Assembly: GCA_902762335.1 (NCBI GenBank)
Contig: CACWNZ010000026.1
Coordinates: 1 to 9,825 of the forward strand
DNA: 9,825 nucleotides
Direction of reading: 5' to 3'
Source: an uncultured Ruminococcus sp.
GTDB lineage: Bacteria > Bacillota > Clostridia > Oscillospirales > Acutalibacteraceae
Under the pieces are notes generated by a model. That model saw only the letters and a list, made by a program, of their open reading frames with translations. It was not told the origin of the DNA and made no database searches. The translations under genes were made by a program, and so were the position numbers. This document shows, in pieces, positions 1-6,515 of the stretch. Every line of letters starts with the position of its first letter. Position 1 is the stretch's first letter.

Positions 1-1190
1 TGATTCTTTATTATGCCTATCACCTCGTAGCTGTCGCTGCGGGGAATATCAAACGCCGTTCTGGGCAGGGGCGCGTTATTTACCGAGCGCATGGGATCTA
101 TGCCCGATGCAGGCGGAACGAACTCCTTTGGAGGCGGGAGCTGAAGCTCGTTATAGGCTACGCCGTCCTTGAACACGCCGCTTATCTTTACCGTCTCAAG
201 ATCGTCAAGAACAACGAGATCCGCCTTGTAGCCGCAAGCCACGGCGCCCGTATGCTTCAGTCCGTAGATCCTTGCGGCGTTGATAGTCGCCATCTGATAA
301 GCGCTGAGAACGGGCAGACCGAGTGCCACCGCTTTTCTTATATTATGGCTTATGGTGCCTTCCTTTCTGATATCCGCAAGGTGCTTGTCGTCCGTACAGA
401 AGGCAAGGTACGAGGTATCTATGCCGTTTTTCACTATGCCCGAGATTATCGTATCGAGATTCTTGGATGCCGAGCCCTCTCTGACGAGCACAGCTATGCC
501 GCAGCGAAGCTTCTCTATTGCTTCCTCGTAGGTAGTGCTCTCGTGGTCGGTAGCAATGCCCGCGCAGGCGTATGCGTTAAGGCTCTTGCCCGTCAGCGAC
601 GGCGCATGACCGTCTATAACCATATCCTCAAACGCCTCAAGCTTATCTATTACCGCAGTGTCGTTGTTCAGCACGCCTACCGTGTTCATCATCTCGCCAA
701 GACCGAGAACGCACTCCTCGTCCTTGAATTTTGCAAGCTCGTCAGCCTCAAGCACTGCGCCCGCGTGCTCAAACGGTGTACACGGAACGCACGACGGCAG
801 CATAACGTAATAATTTACGGGAGTTCTGCCCGCCGCATCTATAATATCCGCAAGAGCGGGCGCGCCGCCTACGTTGACTATCTCGTGCGGGTCGGTGATT
901 ATAGTTGCCGTACCGTGTCTGAGCTCCTCCATAGAATAGACGAGGGGAGTCACCATAGACGACTCTACGTGAACGTGGGCATTGACAAAGGCAGGCACAA
1001 TGAATTTTCCGCTGACGTCTATCTCTCTCTTGCCCGAATAGCTGCCCGTTCCTATGATATAGCCCTTTGCTATGGCTACGTCCTCATGAAGCAGCTCTCC
1101 CGTAAACACGTTGAGCACTGTGCCGTTTTTAAGCACAAGATCGGGCATGGTCCTTTCCTGCGCGGCGTTGATGAGCTTCTTTATTTTCAT
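1..1190 (-). CDS. ade: Adenine deaminase, N-terminal two thirds (partial at left edge)
   Basis: Adenine deaminase converts adenine to hypoxanthine plus ammonia in purine salvage, in the cytoplasm, using a metal-dependent amidohydrolase fold. Reading the minus strand from the ATG at 1190 gives 396 uninterrupted codons to the window edge. The family is usually about 570-600 residues, so roughly the last third is missing. Diagnostic motifs are visible: AHVHVESSM (residues 71-79, metal-ligand histidines 72 and 74), TDPHEI (99-104), LGEMMN (164-169), DGHAP (193-197), TDHES (214-218) and FCTDDKH (264-270). The composite domain returns around 318-330 (ACGYKADLVVLDD). The motif before the first histidine reads PAFVNAH, where most homologues I remember have PGxIDAH; the ligands themselves are intact. 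The start is supported by AGGGAGGG eight bases upstream of the ATG. The gene is divergent from the rest of the left half, and no purine riboswitch was recognised in its leader. Confidence 0.93.
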   Translation of the reverse strand, partial: MKIKKLINAAQERTMPDLVLKNGTVLNVFTGELLHEDVAIAKGYIIGTGSYSGKREIDVSGKFIVPAFVNAHVHVESSMVTPLVYSMEELRHGTATIITDPHEIVNVGGAPALADIIDAAGRTPVNYYVMLPSCVPCTPFEHAGAVLEADELAKFKDEECVLGLGEMMNTVGVLNNDTAVIDKLEAFEDMVIDGHAPSLTGKSLNAYACAGIATDHESTTYEEAIEKLRCGIAVLVREGSASKNLDTIISGIVKNGIDTSYLAFCTDDKHLADIRKEGTISHNIRKAVALGLPVLSAYQMATINAARIYGLKHTGAVACGYKADLVVLDDLETVKISGVFKDGVAYNELQLPPPKEFVPPASGIDPMRSVNNAPLPRTAFDIPRSDSYEVIGIIKN

Positions 1191-1228
1191 CTGTCAAACC
1201 CTCCCTGATATCCGTATATTTTCCCTAT

Positions 1229-1243
1229 TATATTCATTATACA
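1229..1243 (-). promoter_or_regulatory. Possible promoter -10 elements for the adenine deaminase gene
   Basis: On the minus strand TATAAT occurs twice here, at 1243-1238 and at 1234-1229, about 40-50 bases before the adenine deaminase start codon. No good -35 is found at the right distance; the nearest is a TTGAT-type sequence near 1260 with a short spacer. The -10 matches are exact, but the promoter as a whole is only plausible. Confidence 0.4.
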
Positions 1244-1259
1244 CTCATTCTCCGCTCAT

Positions 1260-1528
1260 ATCAAGCCAAAACGACAAATGACGAAAGTAATATTTTTCCA
1301 AAGTTTACGCTTTTTGCGTCTGTAACGCTAAGGTAACTCCGTTTTTCGTCACACCGTTCCGTCATAAAGAGAGAACAAAAGGTGTTGTGTGTTTCAATGT
1401 GTGGCGTGTTTTTTGCTATACACTGACCTCACCTTAACTTATCTTTATTTACCTTGCCTTACCTCTTACGCCCGTTCACAAATTTTCAGTGTCGCAAGCA
1501 CGATATGCAATTCAGCAGGCACGGAAAC
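1260..1528. other. Intergenic stretch with no recognisable gene
   Basis: Between the deaminase leader and the GC-rich RNA candidate I see no convincing coding sequence. The stretch is AT-rich and contains a small hairpin-like repeat (ACGC, five T, GCGT, near 1307-1319). It also has an extended -10-like TGCTATACA (TATACA at 1417-1422) without a clear -35, and a pyrimidine-rich tract from about 1421 to 1485 with repeated CCTTA/TTACC words. None of these supports a firm annotation. Confidence 0.5.
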
Positions 1529-1539
1529 TATGATAGAAT
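1511..1539 (+). promoter_or_regulatory. Possible extended -10 promoter for the structured RNA candidate
   Basis: TAGAAT at 1534-1539 is directly preceded by TGA, giving an extended -10 (TGATAGAAT). A weak -35 (TTCAGC, 1511-1516, three of six matches) lies 17 bases upstream. An overlapping alternative -10, TATGAT, is at 1529-1534. Transcription would start near 1546, just at the beginning of the GC-rich, hairpin-dense block. The position fits well but the -35 is poor. Confidence 0.4.
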
Positions 1540-1540
1540 G

Positions 1541-1708
1541 AAAAATTCAAAGCCCGTGAAGAAACAGCCGGAAAGCAGCCCCACGGGCTGCGGCGGCGGG
1601 AATAGCACCATGCGTCTAAAGGCGCCGTGCCGGATGCCGCGGGAATGAACTGATGACCCAAAAGAAAGCCGCGCCGCGAATCGGCACCGGCGGCTCGCCG
1701 GACGGCGG
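1541..1708 (+). ncRNA. Candidate structured non-coding RNA (possibly raiA-motif type)
   Basis: This block is far richer in G and C than its surroundings and is dense in potential helices, with no credible protein. Visible pairings include GCAGCCC (1575-1581) with GGGCTGC (1585-1591). A long-range helix joins 1623-1632 to 1682-1692 (ten pairs, one bulged C at 1688). Others are CGCGG (1638-1642) with CCGCG (1669-1673 or 1674-1678), and a tight hairpin CCGGCG-GCT-CGCCGG (1687-1701). Single-stranded-looking segments such as GGGAATAGCACC (1598-1609) and GGGAATGAACTGATGA (1641-1656) have the look of conserved RNA motif sequence. Ends are uncertain: a possible promoter fires near 1546, and no T-run terminator follows. 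The raiA motif, an abundant Firmicutes RNA usually found between raiA and comFC, is my best family guess from memory of its sequence style, and I could not confirm it. The strand is inferred from the upstream promoter-like signal and the downstream gene. Short ORFs inside lack ribosome sites. Confidence 0.6.
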
Positions 1709-1737
1709 TTGACATTGTTGAGAGGGTGTATTATAAT
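1709..1737 (+). promoter_or_regulatory. Consensus sigma-A promoter for the AI-2E family gene
   Basis: TTGACA (1709-1714) and TATAAT (1732-1737) are separated by exactly 17 bases, an exact match to the housekeeping consensus. Transcription should start near 1744, leaving a leader of about 57 bases before the ATG at 1801. The -35 begins directly after the GC-rich RNA candidate, so the downstream gene need not depend on read-through from it. Confidence 0.88.
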
Positions 1738-1788
1738 CAAGGTATGGTTAGATAATATAATGGGAAAGGATCCCGATTTTATGAAGAC

Positions 1789-1793
1789 AGGAG
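1789..1793 (+). promoter_or_regulatory. Ribosome binding site of the AI-2E family gene
   Basis: AGGAG sits seven bases upstream of the ATG at 1801 and supports that start over any internal one. Confidence 0.8.
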
Positions 1794-1800
1794 TAAAAAA

Positions 1801-3153
1801 ATGGAATTCAACAGAAAAAACATGGTAAGGATATTCCTGCTGTCCGCCTGCATAATCCTGTTCTATCTCAGCTTCAAGCACATGGATATCGTGTTTTCGT
1901 TTATCCGCTGGCTGATAGGGGTGTTCACGCCGTTCATAATAGCGGGCGTAGTCATCTTTATACTTAACGTTCCGCTTAAAGCGATAGAGCGGCATTTGTT
2001 CCGACCAAAGGACGGCAACGTAAGCAAGCTTAAGGAAAAGCTGCGCAGACCCGTGGCAATAGTTCTGTCTATCAGTCTGTTCATAGCGATAATCGCAGTA
2101 TTTCTTGTCATCATCATACCCGAGATCGCAAAAAGCCTTCAGGCTATCGCCGAGAAGATACCCGATACCATAAGCCGTATTCAGGAATGGGTAAAGGAAA
2201 TGAGCAAAAGAGAGGACTTTATCGGACAGGTAGCCTCGCAGGTAAATATCGATTGGGATACCCTGCAGAATACGCTGATAAACTTCCTGCAGAACAACAG
2301 CGCAACTCTCGTAAGCTCGGCATGGACCGTGATCACTACGCTTATCAACGCGGCGGTCAATACCTTCCTCGGCATCGTGCTTGCGGTGTATATCCTCACC
2401 AAAAAAGAGAAGATCGCCTCTGACGTGAAGAAGCTCATCTACTCGATCATACCCACCAAAAAGGCGGATTTCGTATGTGAGGTAGGCAGGCTGACAAACC
2501 AATCCTTCTACAACAGCATTACGGGGCAGATGATAGAATGTCTTATAATAGGCTCGCTGACCTCCCTGGGCATGACTATATTCAATTTCCCGTACGCAGC
2601 ACTCGGCGGAGTAGTAGTTGCGCTGATGTCGTGGATACCCATGTTCGGCATATTCATAGGCTCGGCGGTAGTCGCCGTTCTGCTGCTTGCCACCGCCGAC
2701 CCGATGCAGGCTCTGTGGTTCATAATATACATGGTGATCCTTCAGCAGATAGAAGGAAATCTGATCTTCCCGAGAGTGGTAGGCTCAAGGATAGGTCTGC
2801 CGCCTATAATAATGATCTCCGCGATCATACTCTTCAGCGCCTTCTTCGGGATAATAGGTCTTCTCGTCAGCGGACCCGTGACCTTCGTTATCTATACCTT
2901 CATAAGACGTTTCGTGTATCATCGCATAGAGGCAAAGAAGATACCCCATTACAAGTACGACCCGTGCTACGATTCCCCCGAGCGGGATATGGAGCTTGAA
3001 CGGGAGCTTGAGGGCTATCCCCCCAAGACCCCTGACGATGAAGCTCCTGCCGATGACGATACGGATCAGAGCCCCGCAGACGAAAAATCAGCCGAAAAGC
3101 CCGCGCCTGAGGCTAAGCCCGCCGGCGGACAAAGCAATAAAAAACGCAGATAA
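1801..3153 (+). CDS. AI-2E family transporter (PerM/YdbI-type membrane protein)
   Basis: A 450-residue polytopic membrane protein of the AI-2E transporter family, formerly UPF0118. Members are reported as exporters of autoinducer-2 or as Na+/H+ antiporters, so the substrate cannot be read from sequence. Hydrophobic segments lie at about residues 9-28, 33-60, 80-107, 170-197 and 240-375, with the last region holding several helices. The middle, about 108-165, is the amphipathic soluble portion typical of the family. The family signature is present: QQIEGNLIFP (315-324) followed by VGSRIGLPP. After the last helix (RRFVYH) comes a charged, proline- and acid-rich tail of about 60 residues ending in KKRR, longer than in many homologues and probably cytoplasmic and disordered. 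The gene has its own perfect promoter and ribosome site upstream and a terminator immediately after the stop, so it is probably monocistronic. Family assignment is strong and function is inferred only. Confidence 0.92.
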   Translation: MEFNRKNMVRIFLLSACIILFYLSFKHMDIVFSFIRWLIGVFTPFIIAGVVIFILNVPLKAIERHLFRPKDGNVSKLKEKLRRPVAIVLSISLFIAIIAVFLVIIIPEIAKSLQAIAEKIPDTISRIQEWVKEMSKREDFIGQVASQVNIDWDTLQNTLINFLQNNSATLVSSAWTVITTLINAAVNTFLGIVLAVYILTKKEKIASDVKKLIYSIIPTKKADFVCEVGRLTNQSFYNSITGQMIECLIIGSLTSLGMTIFNFPYAALGGVVVALMSWIPMFGIFIGSAVVAVLLLATADPMQALWFIIYMVILQQIEGNLIFPRVVGSRIGLPPIIMISAIILFSAFFGIIGLLVSGPVTFVIYTFIRRFVYHRIEAKKIPHYKYDPCYDSPERDMELERELEGYPPKTPDDEAPADDDTDQSPADEKSAEKPAPEAKPAGGQSNKKRR

Positions 3154-3156
3154 GTA

Positions 3157-3196
3157 CAAGCTGCCGCATTATTGTGCGGCAGCTTGACATTTTTTT
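3157..3196 (+). terminator. Intrinsic terminator after the AI-2E family gene
   Basis: A perfect 12-base-pair stem (CAAGCTGCCGCA, 3157-3168, with its complement at 3175-3186) closes a six-base loop. After a three-base gap it is followed by seven T residues (3190-3196). It begins four bases after the stop codon. Confidence 0.93.
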
Positions 3197-3211
3197 ACGG
3201 AATAGTAAAAT
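3184..3211 (+). promoter_or_regulatory. Candidate upstream promoter of the pullulanase gene, overlapping the terminator
   Basis: TTGACA at 3184-3189 overlaps the right arm of the preceding terminator, and TAAAAT at 3206-3211 follows after a 16-base spacer. The -35 match is exact and the -10 is five of six. This would give a leader of about 70 bases before the TTG start. Confidence 0.5.
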
Positions 3212-3217
3212 AAGCTA

Positions 3218-3247
3218 TTGTAATTCTGCGTATCCGTATGGTAAAAT
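3218..3247 (+). promoter_or_regulatory. Candidate downstream promoter of the pullulanase gene (extended -10)
   Basis: TTGTAA (3218-3223) and TAAAAT (3242-3247) are 18 bases apart, and the -10 is preceded by TGG, making an extended -10. It competes with or adds to the promoter just upstream; the sequence alone does not show which is used. Confidence 0.45.
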
Positions 3248-3257
3248 AAAAATCGGA

Positions 3258-3273
3258 TAAATGCAATCATTTA
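3258..3273. promoter_or_regulatory. Inverted repeat in the pullulanase leader, possible operator
   Basis: TAAATG (3258-3263) and CATTTA (3268-3273) form a perfect inverted repeat around CAAT, just downstream of the second promoter candidate and directly before the G-rich ribosome site. Its size and position suit a dimeric repressor, for example one responding to malto-oligosaccharides, but the regulator is unknown. Confidence 0.35.
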
Positions 3274-3274
3274 C

Positions 3275-3289
3275 GGGGGGATAGGGTTG
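3275..3289 (+). promoter_or_regulatory. G-rich ribosome binding site and TTG start
   Basis: GGGGGG (3275-3280) lies six bases before TTG (3287-3289). The next in-frame ATG at 3305 would be 24 bases from this G-run, too far, so TTG is preferred. It also supplies the positively charged N-terminus (RIIKK) expected before a signal-peptide core. Confidence 0.65.
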
Positions 3290-6200
3290 CGGATAATAAA
3301 AAAAATGATAAGCATCATCGCTGCTGCGGCAGCTTTGACTGGAGGTAATCTGATGACGAACGCAGTAAAGGACGACAAACCAACGACAGCAACGGCTCCG
3401 ACAGCGGAGTACGTTCATGAGCTCGACGCGCAGGCATACTCGGGCACTGACCTCGGAGCTGCCTATACAAAAAAAGCGACGACCTTCAAGGTATGGGCTC
3501 CTACAGCCTCGGGAGTTGCCGTAAAGCTCTATAAAACGGGCAGCTCTGAAGAAAAGGGCGCGCAGGATATTTCCACCACGGCAATGACCAAGGGCGAAAA
3601 CGGAGTATGGAGCGCGACCCTTGAGGGCGACAAGAAAAATCTTTACTACACCTATCTCGTTACTATAAACGGTGTAACAAGAGAGACAGCCGACGTATAT
3701 GCCAAGGCGGCGGGCGTAAACGGCAACCGCAGCATGGTGGTGGATCTTCCGTCCACCGACCCGGAGGGCTGGAGCAAGGACAGTCACATCCTTTACGACG
3801 ACCCGACAGATGCCGTTGTATGGGAGGTACACGTCAAGGACTTTTCCCACAGCGAGGTATCGGGAGTTTCGATGAAATACAGGGGCAAATACCTTGCCTT
3901 TACCGAAAACGGCACCACCCTTGCCGACAAGGGCGAATACTCCACCTGTATAGACTATCTCAAGAAATTAGGCGTGACCCACGTTCAGCTTCTGCCCGTA
4001 TACGACTACGCTACCGTAGACGAGTCGGATACGGAATCGGACGAATTCAATTGGGGCTACGACCCGAAGAATTACAACGTACCCGAGGGCTCGTATTCGA
4101 CAGACCCCTTTGACGGCAACGTAAGGATAACCGAGTTCAAGCAGATGATAATGGCTCTTCATAAGGCGGGCATAGGCGTAATAATGGACGTCGTGTTCAA
4201 TCATACCTTCACTGCTGAGGGCGGCTGGTTTGAGCTTACCGTGCCGGGTTACTACTACAGAATGAAGTCTGACGGCAGCTTCAGCGACGGCTCGGGCTGC
4301 GGCAACGAGACGGCAAGCGATCACCTCATGTACAGAAAATACATGATAGATTCAATCCTCTATTGGACCAACGAGTACCATATAGACGGCTTCCGCTTTG
4401 ACCTTATGGGCGTTCATGACGTCGATACGATGAACGAGATAAGAAAGGCTCTCGATACCCGCGTAAACAACGGCAAAAAGATAATACTCTACGGCGAGCC
4501 GTGGACGGGCGGAGATATAAGCACAAAGGCGGTAACGGCGGACAAGAGCAATATCCAAAAGCTTGACAACAGAGTAGGCGCCTTCAACGACGAATTCAGA
4601 GACGCTGTAAAGGGTCACGTTTTCAACGCCCTTGAAACAGGCTTCGTGCAGGAGGGCAGCTTCGCAGGCTCTCTTATGGCAGGCATAAAGGGAACGACCT
4701 CGGCAGGGGTAAATCAGCCCTCGCAGGTAGTGTCCTACGTTTCGGCGCATGATAATTTCACGCTCTACGATAAGCTGGTGCTCTCCGTAAAGAACGACAT
4801 GAGCTATCACGAGAGAGACGAGAGCTTAGTAGAAATGAACAAGCTTGCCGCTGCTCTGGTGCTGACCTCACAGGGCATAAGCTTTATGCAGGCGGGTGAG
4901 GAATTTGCCCGCACAAAGGACGGCGACGAGAACAGCTTTATCTCGCCCGCAAGTCTTAACGAGCTTGATTGGCAGCACGTTTCGGAATACTCCGATCTCG
5001 TTTCGTACTATCAGGGTCTTATCGAGATAAGAAAGCACTTCAAGCCCTTCAGAGATCCCACCACTAAAACGGGCTCTCTAATGAACTTGAGAGATGCGGG
5101 CGACAAGGTCGTAGCCTATACCGTTGAGAATGCGCTGACAAAGGGCAAGGAATGGTCGCAGGCGGCGCTTATCTTCAACGGCTCGCAGGAAGAAAAGACG
5201 ATAACTCTCACCGCGCCCGAGGGCGGAAAGCTCCCTTCGGAATGGGTCGTAGTCGTCAATAAAACAGAGGCGGGTCTTAACTCCCTCGGAACGATAAAGG
5301 GCAATACGGTGACGATACCGCCGTGCAGCGCAATGATGCTTGCAGATAAAGAAAGCTTCGACAAGCTTCAGCTCAGCTCCGACAGCTGTATCGTCCGCAC
5401 GGAATACAGGGACAGCGACACCGACGAGCTTATCGGCTCAAGGACCTGCAAGGGCAGCGCAGGCAGCATCTACACCACCTCGGAAAACAAGGCGCTCAGC
5501 ACCGGGTACGACCTTGAGCGCACGGAGGGCAGCATAAAGGGTACCTTTACAAAGGAGCCCAAAACAGTGACCTACTACTATAAAAAATTCGACGGGAAAA
5601 TAGTTGACGTCAAAGTAAACTATCTGAAGAAAAAGAGCGAGGCTCTCGGCGGCGGCTCAATGGAGGTCGCGGAGAGCTACACACAAAAGGTGCGTGAGGG
5701 TGACGATTACACTGCAATGATACGCACCGTCGATGGAATGGAGATCGATCTTTCAGCCTTTCCCGCCGCAGCCTCGGGAACGGCAGGCAGCGAGGATATT
5801 ACGGTAGACTTCTTCTACAAGGACACCGAACCCTGCGATCTCGTGCTTCACTATTTCAATTCCGAGGGCTGGAAAAGGGTTGCCGCCTACGTCTATAAAA
5901 AAGAGGACGGCGAGCTGACCGAATTCACCTCATCTGACGGAGATATTATGAAGACCGACAGCGAGCTTGGCGAGGGCTGGTATACAATTACGATAGAGAA
6001 AGCAGGCAATGACGAAAACGTATATGCCGTATTCTCAGATGCAGAGGGCAATAATGATAAGAGCTTCGGCTCTTCGGGCTGCAAAGTCAGAAGAGAGGCA
6101 TGGATAAAGGACGGCAAGGTAACGAACACGGGCGCACTGAATATTATCTGCCTCGGCGACGACGGCGCCGTTCTTGAAAGCGAGGTCGTATACGGCAAGG

Positions 6201-6451
6201 TCGGCGACACGTACGCCCTTGAGGACAAGGACTATGACGGGCTCGAGCTCAGTGCCTTCACCGCAAATACCGAGGGCAGCTTTACCGATGTACCCGTTTA
6301 CGTCATATATAAATACTCCAAGCCCGTACCGCTCGACAACGATAAAAAGATACTGCCCGTAATATTCGCAGTTACCGCAGGCGCCGCTCTTCTTGCCGCC
6401 GCAGGACTTTTCATAGGCTACCGCCGCAGAAAAAAGCATCAGATCCAATGA
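3287..6451 (+). CDS. pulA: Secreted, membrane-anchored type I pullulanase with MucBP-like and starch-binding modules
   Basis: Pullulanases hydrolyse alpha-1,6 branch points in pullulan, amylopectin and branched dextrins. The 1054-residue product starts with a signal peptide (RIIKK then a hydrophobic core, residues 2-26, plausible cut after TNA). A CBM48-like domain follows around 55-150 (FKVWAP at 67-72). The GH13 barrel then carries FNWGYDP (254-260), a type I pullulanase signature; DVVFNH (301-306); GFRFDLMG (368-375, nucleophile D372); YGEPW (402-406, acid/base E404); and AHDN (487-490, D489). All three catalytic acids are intact. After the C-terminal beta domain (to about 690) come MucBP-like repeats at about 700-772 and 773-846, a CBM26-like starch-binding module at about 850-944, and a third MucBP-like repeat at about 946-1018. 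A transmembrane helix (1022-1045) and RRRKK tail end the protein. No LPXTG sortase motif, dockerin or lipobox is seen, so the helix itself should hold the enzyme on the cell surface. It is likely monocistronic and convergent with the metal ATPase gene. Confidence 0.93.
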   Translation: MRIIKKMISIIAAAAALTGGNLMTNAVKDDKPTTATAPTAEYVHELDAQAYSGTDLGAAYTKKATTFKVWAPTASGVAVKLYKTGSSEEKGAQDISTTAMTKGENGVWSATLEGDKKNLYYTYLVTINGVTRETADVYAKAAGVNGNRSMVVDLPSTDPEGWSKDSHILYDDPTDAVVWEVHVKDFSHSEVSGVSMKYRGKYLAFTENGTTLADKGEYSTCIDYLKKLGVTHVQLLPVYDYATVDESDTESDEFNWGYDPKNYNVPEGSYSTDPFDGNVRITEFKQMIMALHKAGIGVIMDVVFNHTFTAEGGWFELTVPGYYYRMKSDGSFSDGSGCGNETASDHLMYRKYMIDSILYWTNEYHIDGFRFDLMGVHDVDTMNEIRKALDTRVNNGKKIILYGEPWTGGDISTKAVTADKSNIQKLDNRVGAFNDEFRDAVKGHVFNALETGFVQEGSFAGSLMAGIKGTTSAGVNQPSQVVSYVSAHDNFTLYDKLVLSVKNDMSYHERDESLVEMNKLAAALVLTSQGISFMQAGEEFARTKDGDENSFISPASLNELDWQHVSEYSDLVSYYQGLIEIRKHFKPFRDPTTKTGSLMNLRDAGDKVVAYTVENALTKGKEWSQAALIFNGSQEEKTITLTAPEGGKLPSEWVVVVNKTEAGLNSLGTIKGNTVTIPPCSAMMLADKESFDKLQLSSDSCIVRTEYRDSDTDELIGSRTCKGSAGSIYTTSENKALSTGYDLERTEGSIKGTFTKEPKTVTYYYKKFDGKIVDVKVNYLKKKSEALGGGSMEVAESYTQKVREGDDYTAMIRTVDGMEIDLSAFPAAASGTAGSEDITVDFFYKDTEPCDLVLHYFNSEGWKRVAAYVYKKEDGELTEFTSSDGDIMKTDSELGEGWYTITIEKAGNDENVYAVFSDAEGNNDKSFGSSGCKVRREAWIKDGKVTNTGALNIICLGDDGAVLESEVVYGKVGDTYALEDKDYDGLELSAFTANTEGSFTDVPVYVIYKYSKPVPLDNDKKILPVIFAVTAGAALLAAAGLFIGYRRRKKHQIQ

Positions 6452-6464
6452 GCTTTATAAGCTC
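6450..6464. repeat. Short palindrome at the pullulanase stop codon
   Basis: GAGCTT, TAT, AAGCTC is a perfect inverted repeat beginning inside the TGA stop codon. No T-run follows it, so on its own it is not a terminator. It may stabilise the 3' end ahead of the real terminator at 6474. Confidence 0.4.
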
Positions 6465-6473
6465 CGCGCATAC

Positions 6474-6508
6474 AAAACAGCCCCCCGTTTCATCAGGGAG
6501 GCTGTTTT
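6474..6508. terminator. Bidirectional intrinsic terminator between convergent genes
   Basis: AAAACAGCC (6474-6482) pairs with GGCTGTTTT (6500-6508), extended by CCC/GGG past one C-A mismatch, around a nine-base loop. The arms supply A-runs on one side and T-runs on the other, so it should stop the pullulanase transcript on the plus strand and the metal ATPase transcript on the minus strand. It ends seven bases before the ATPase stop codon. Confidence 0.88.
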
Positions 6509-6515
6509 ATTATTT

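Noticed and set aside
1022..1190. Purine riboswitch in the deaminase leader
   Set aside because: The leader after the likely start is only about 35-45 bases, too short for the three-way junction, and no conserved riboswitch loop sequences were found.
252..1208. Long plus-strand ORF opposite the adenine deaminase gene
   Set aside because: It is the antisense shadow of a gene with clear conserved motifs; its translation has no recognisable domain and it has no ribosome site.
1567..1595. Resemblance of the GGAAAGCAG segment to the conserved tip of SRP RNA
   Set aside because: The match is short, and the asymmetric internal loop and long hairpin of SRP RNA cannot be formed around it.
1454..1648. 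Small plus-strand ORF of 64 codons, with an internal ATG at 1538 giving a Lys/Pro/Gly-rich peptide, and a following 19-codon ORF starting near 1654
   Set aside because: None has a Shine-Dalgarno sequence and the GC-rich helices explain the sequence better. A precursor peptide was considered, but no maturation enzyme gene is present.
1528..2502. Minus-strand ORF of 324 codons overlapping the RNA candidate and the AI-2E family gene
   Set aside because: It is a shadow of the membrane protein gene, with Tyr/Asp/Arg-rich nonsense composition and no family resemblance.
6300..6451. Sortase (LPXTG) anchor at the pullulanase C-terminus
   Set aside because: There is a hydrophobic helix and a basic tail, but no LPXTG-like motif before it; the nearest, ILPVIF, does not fit.
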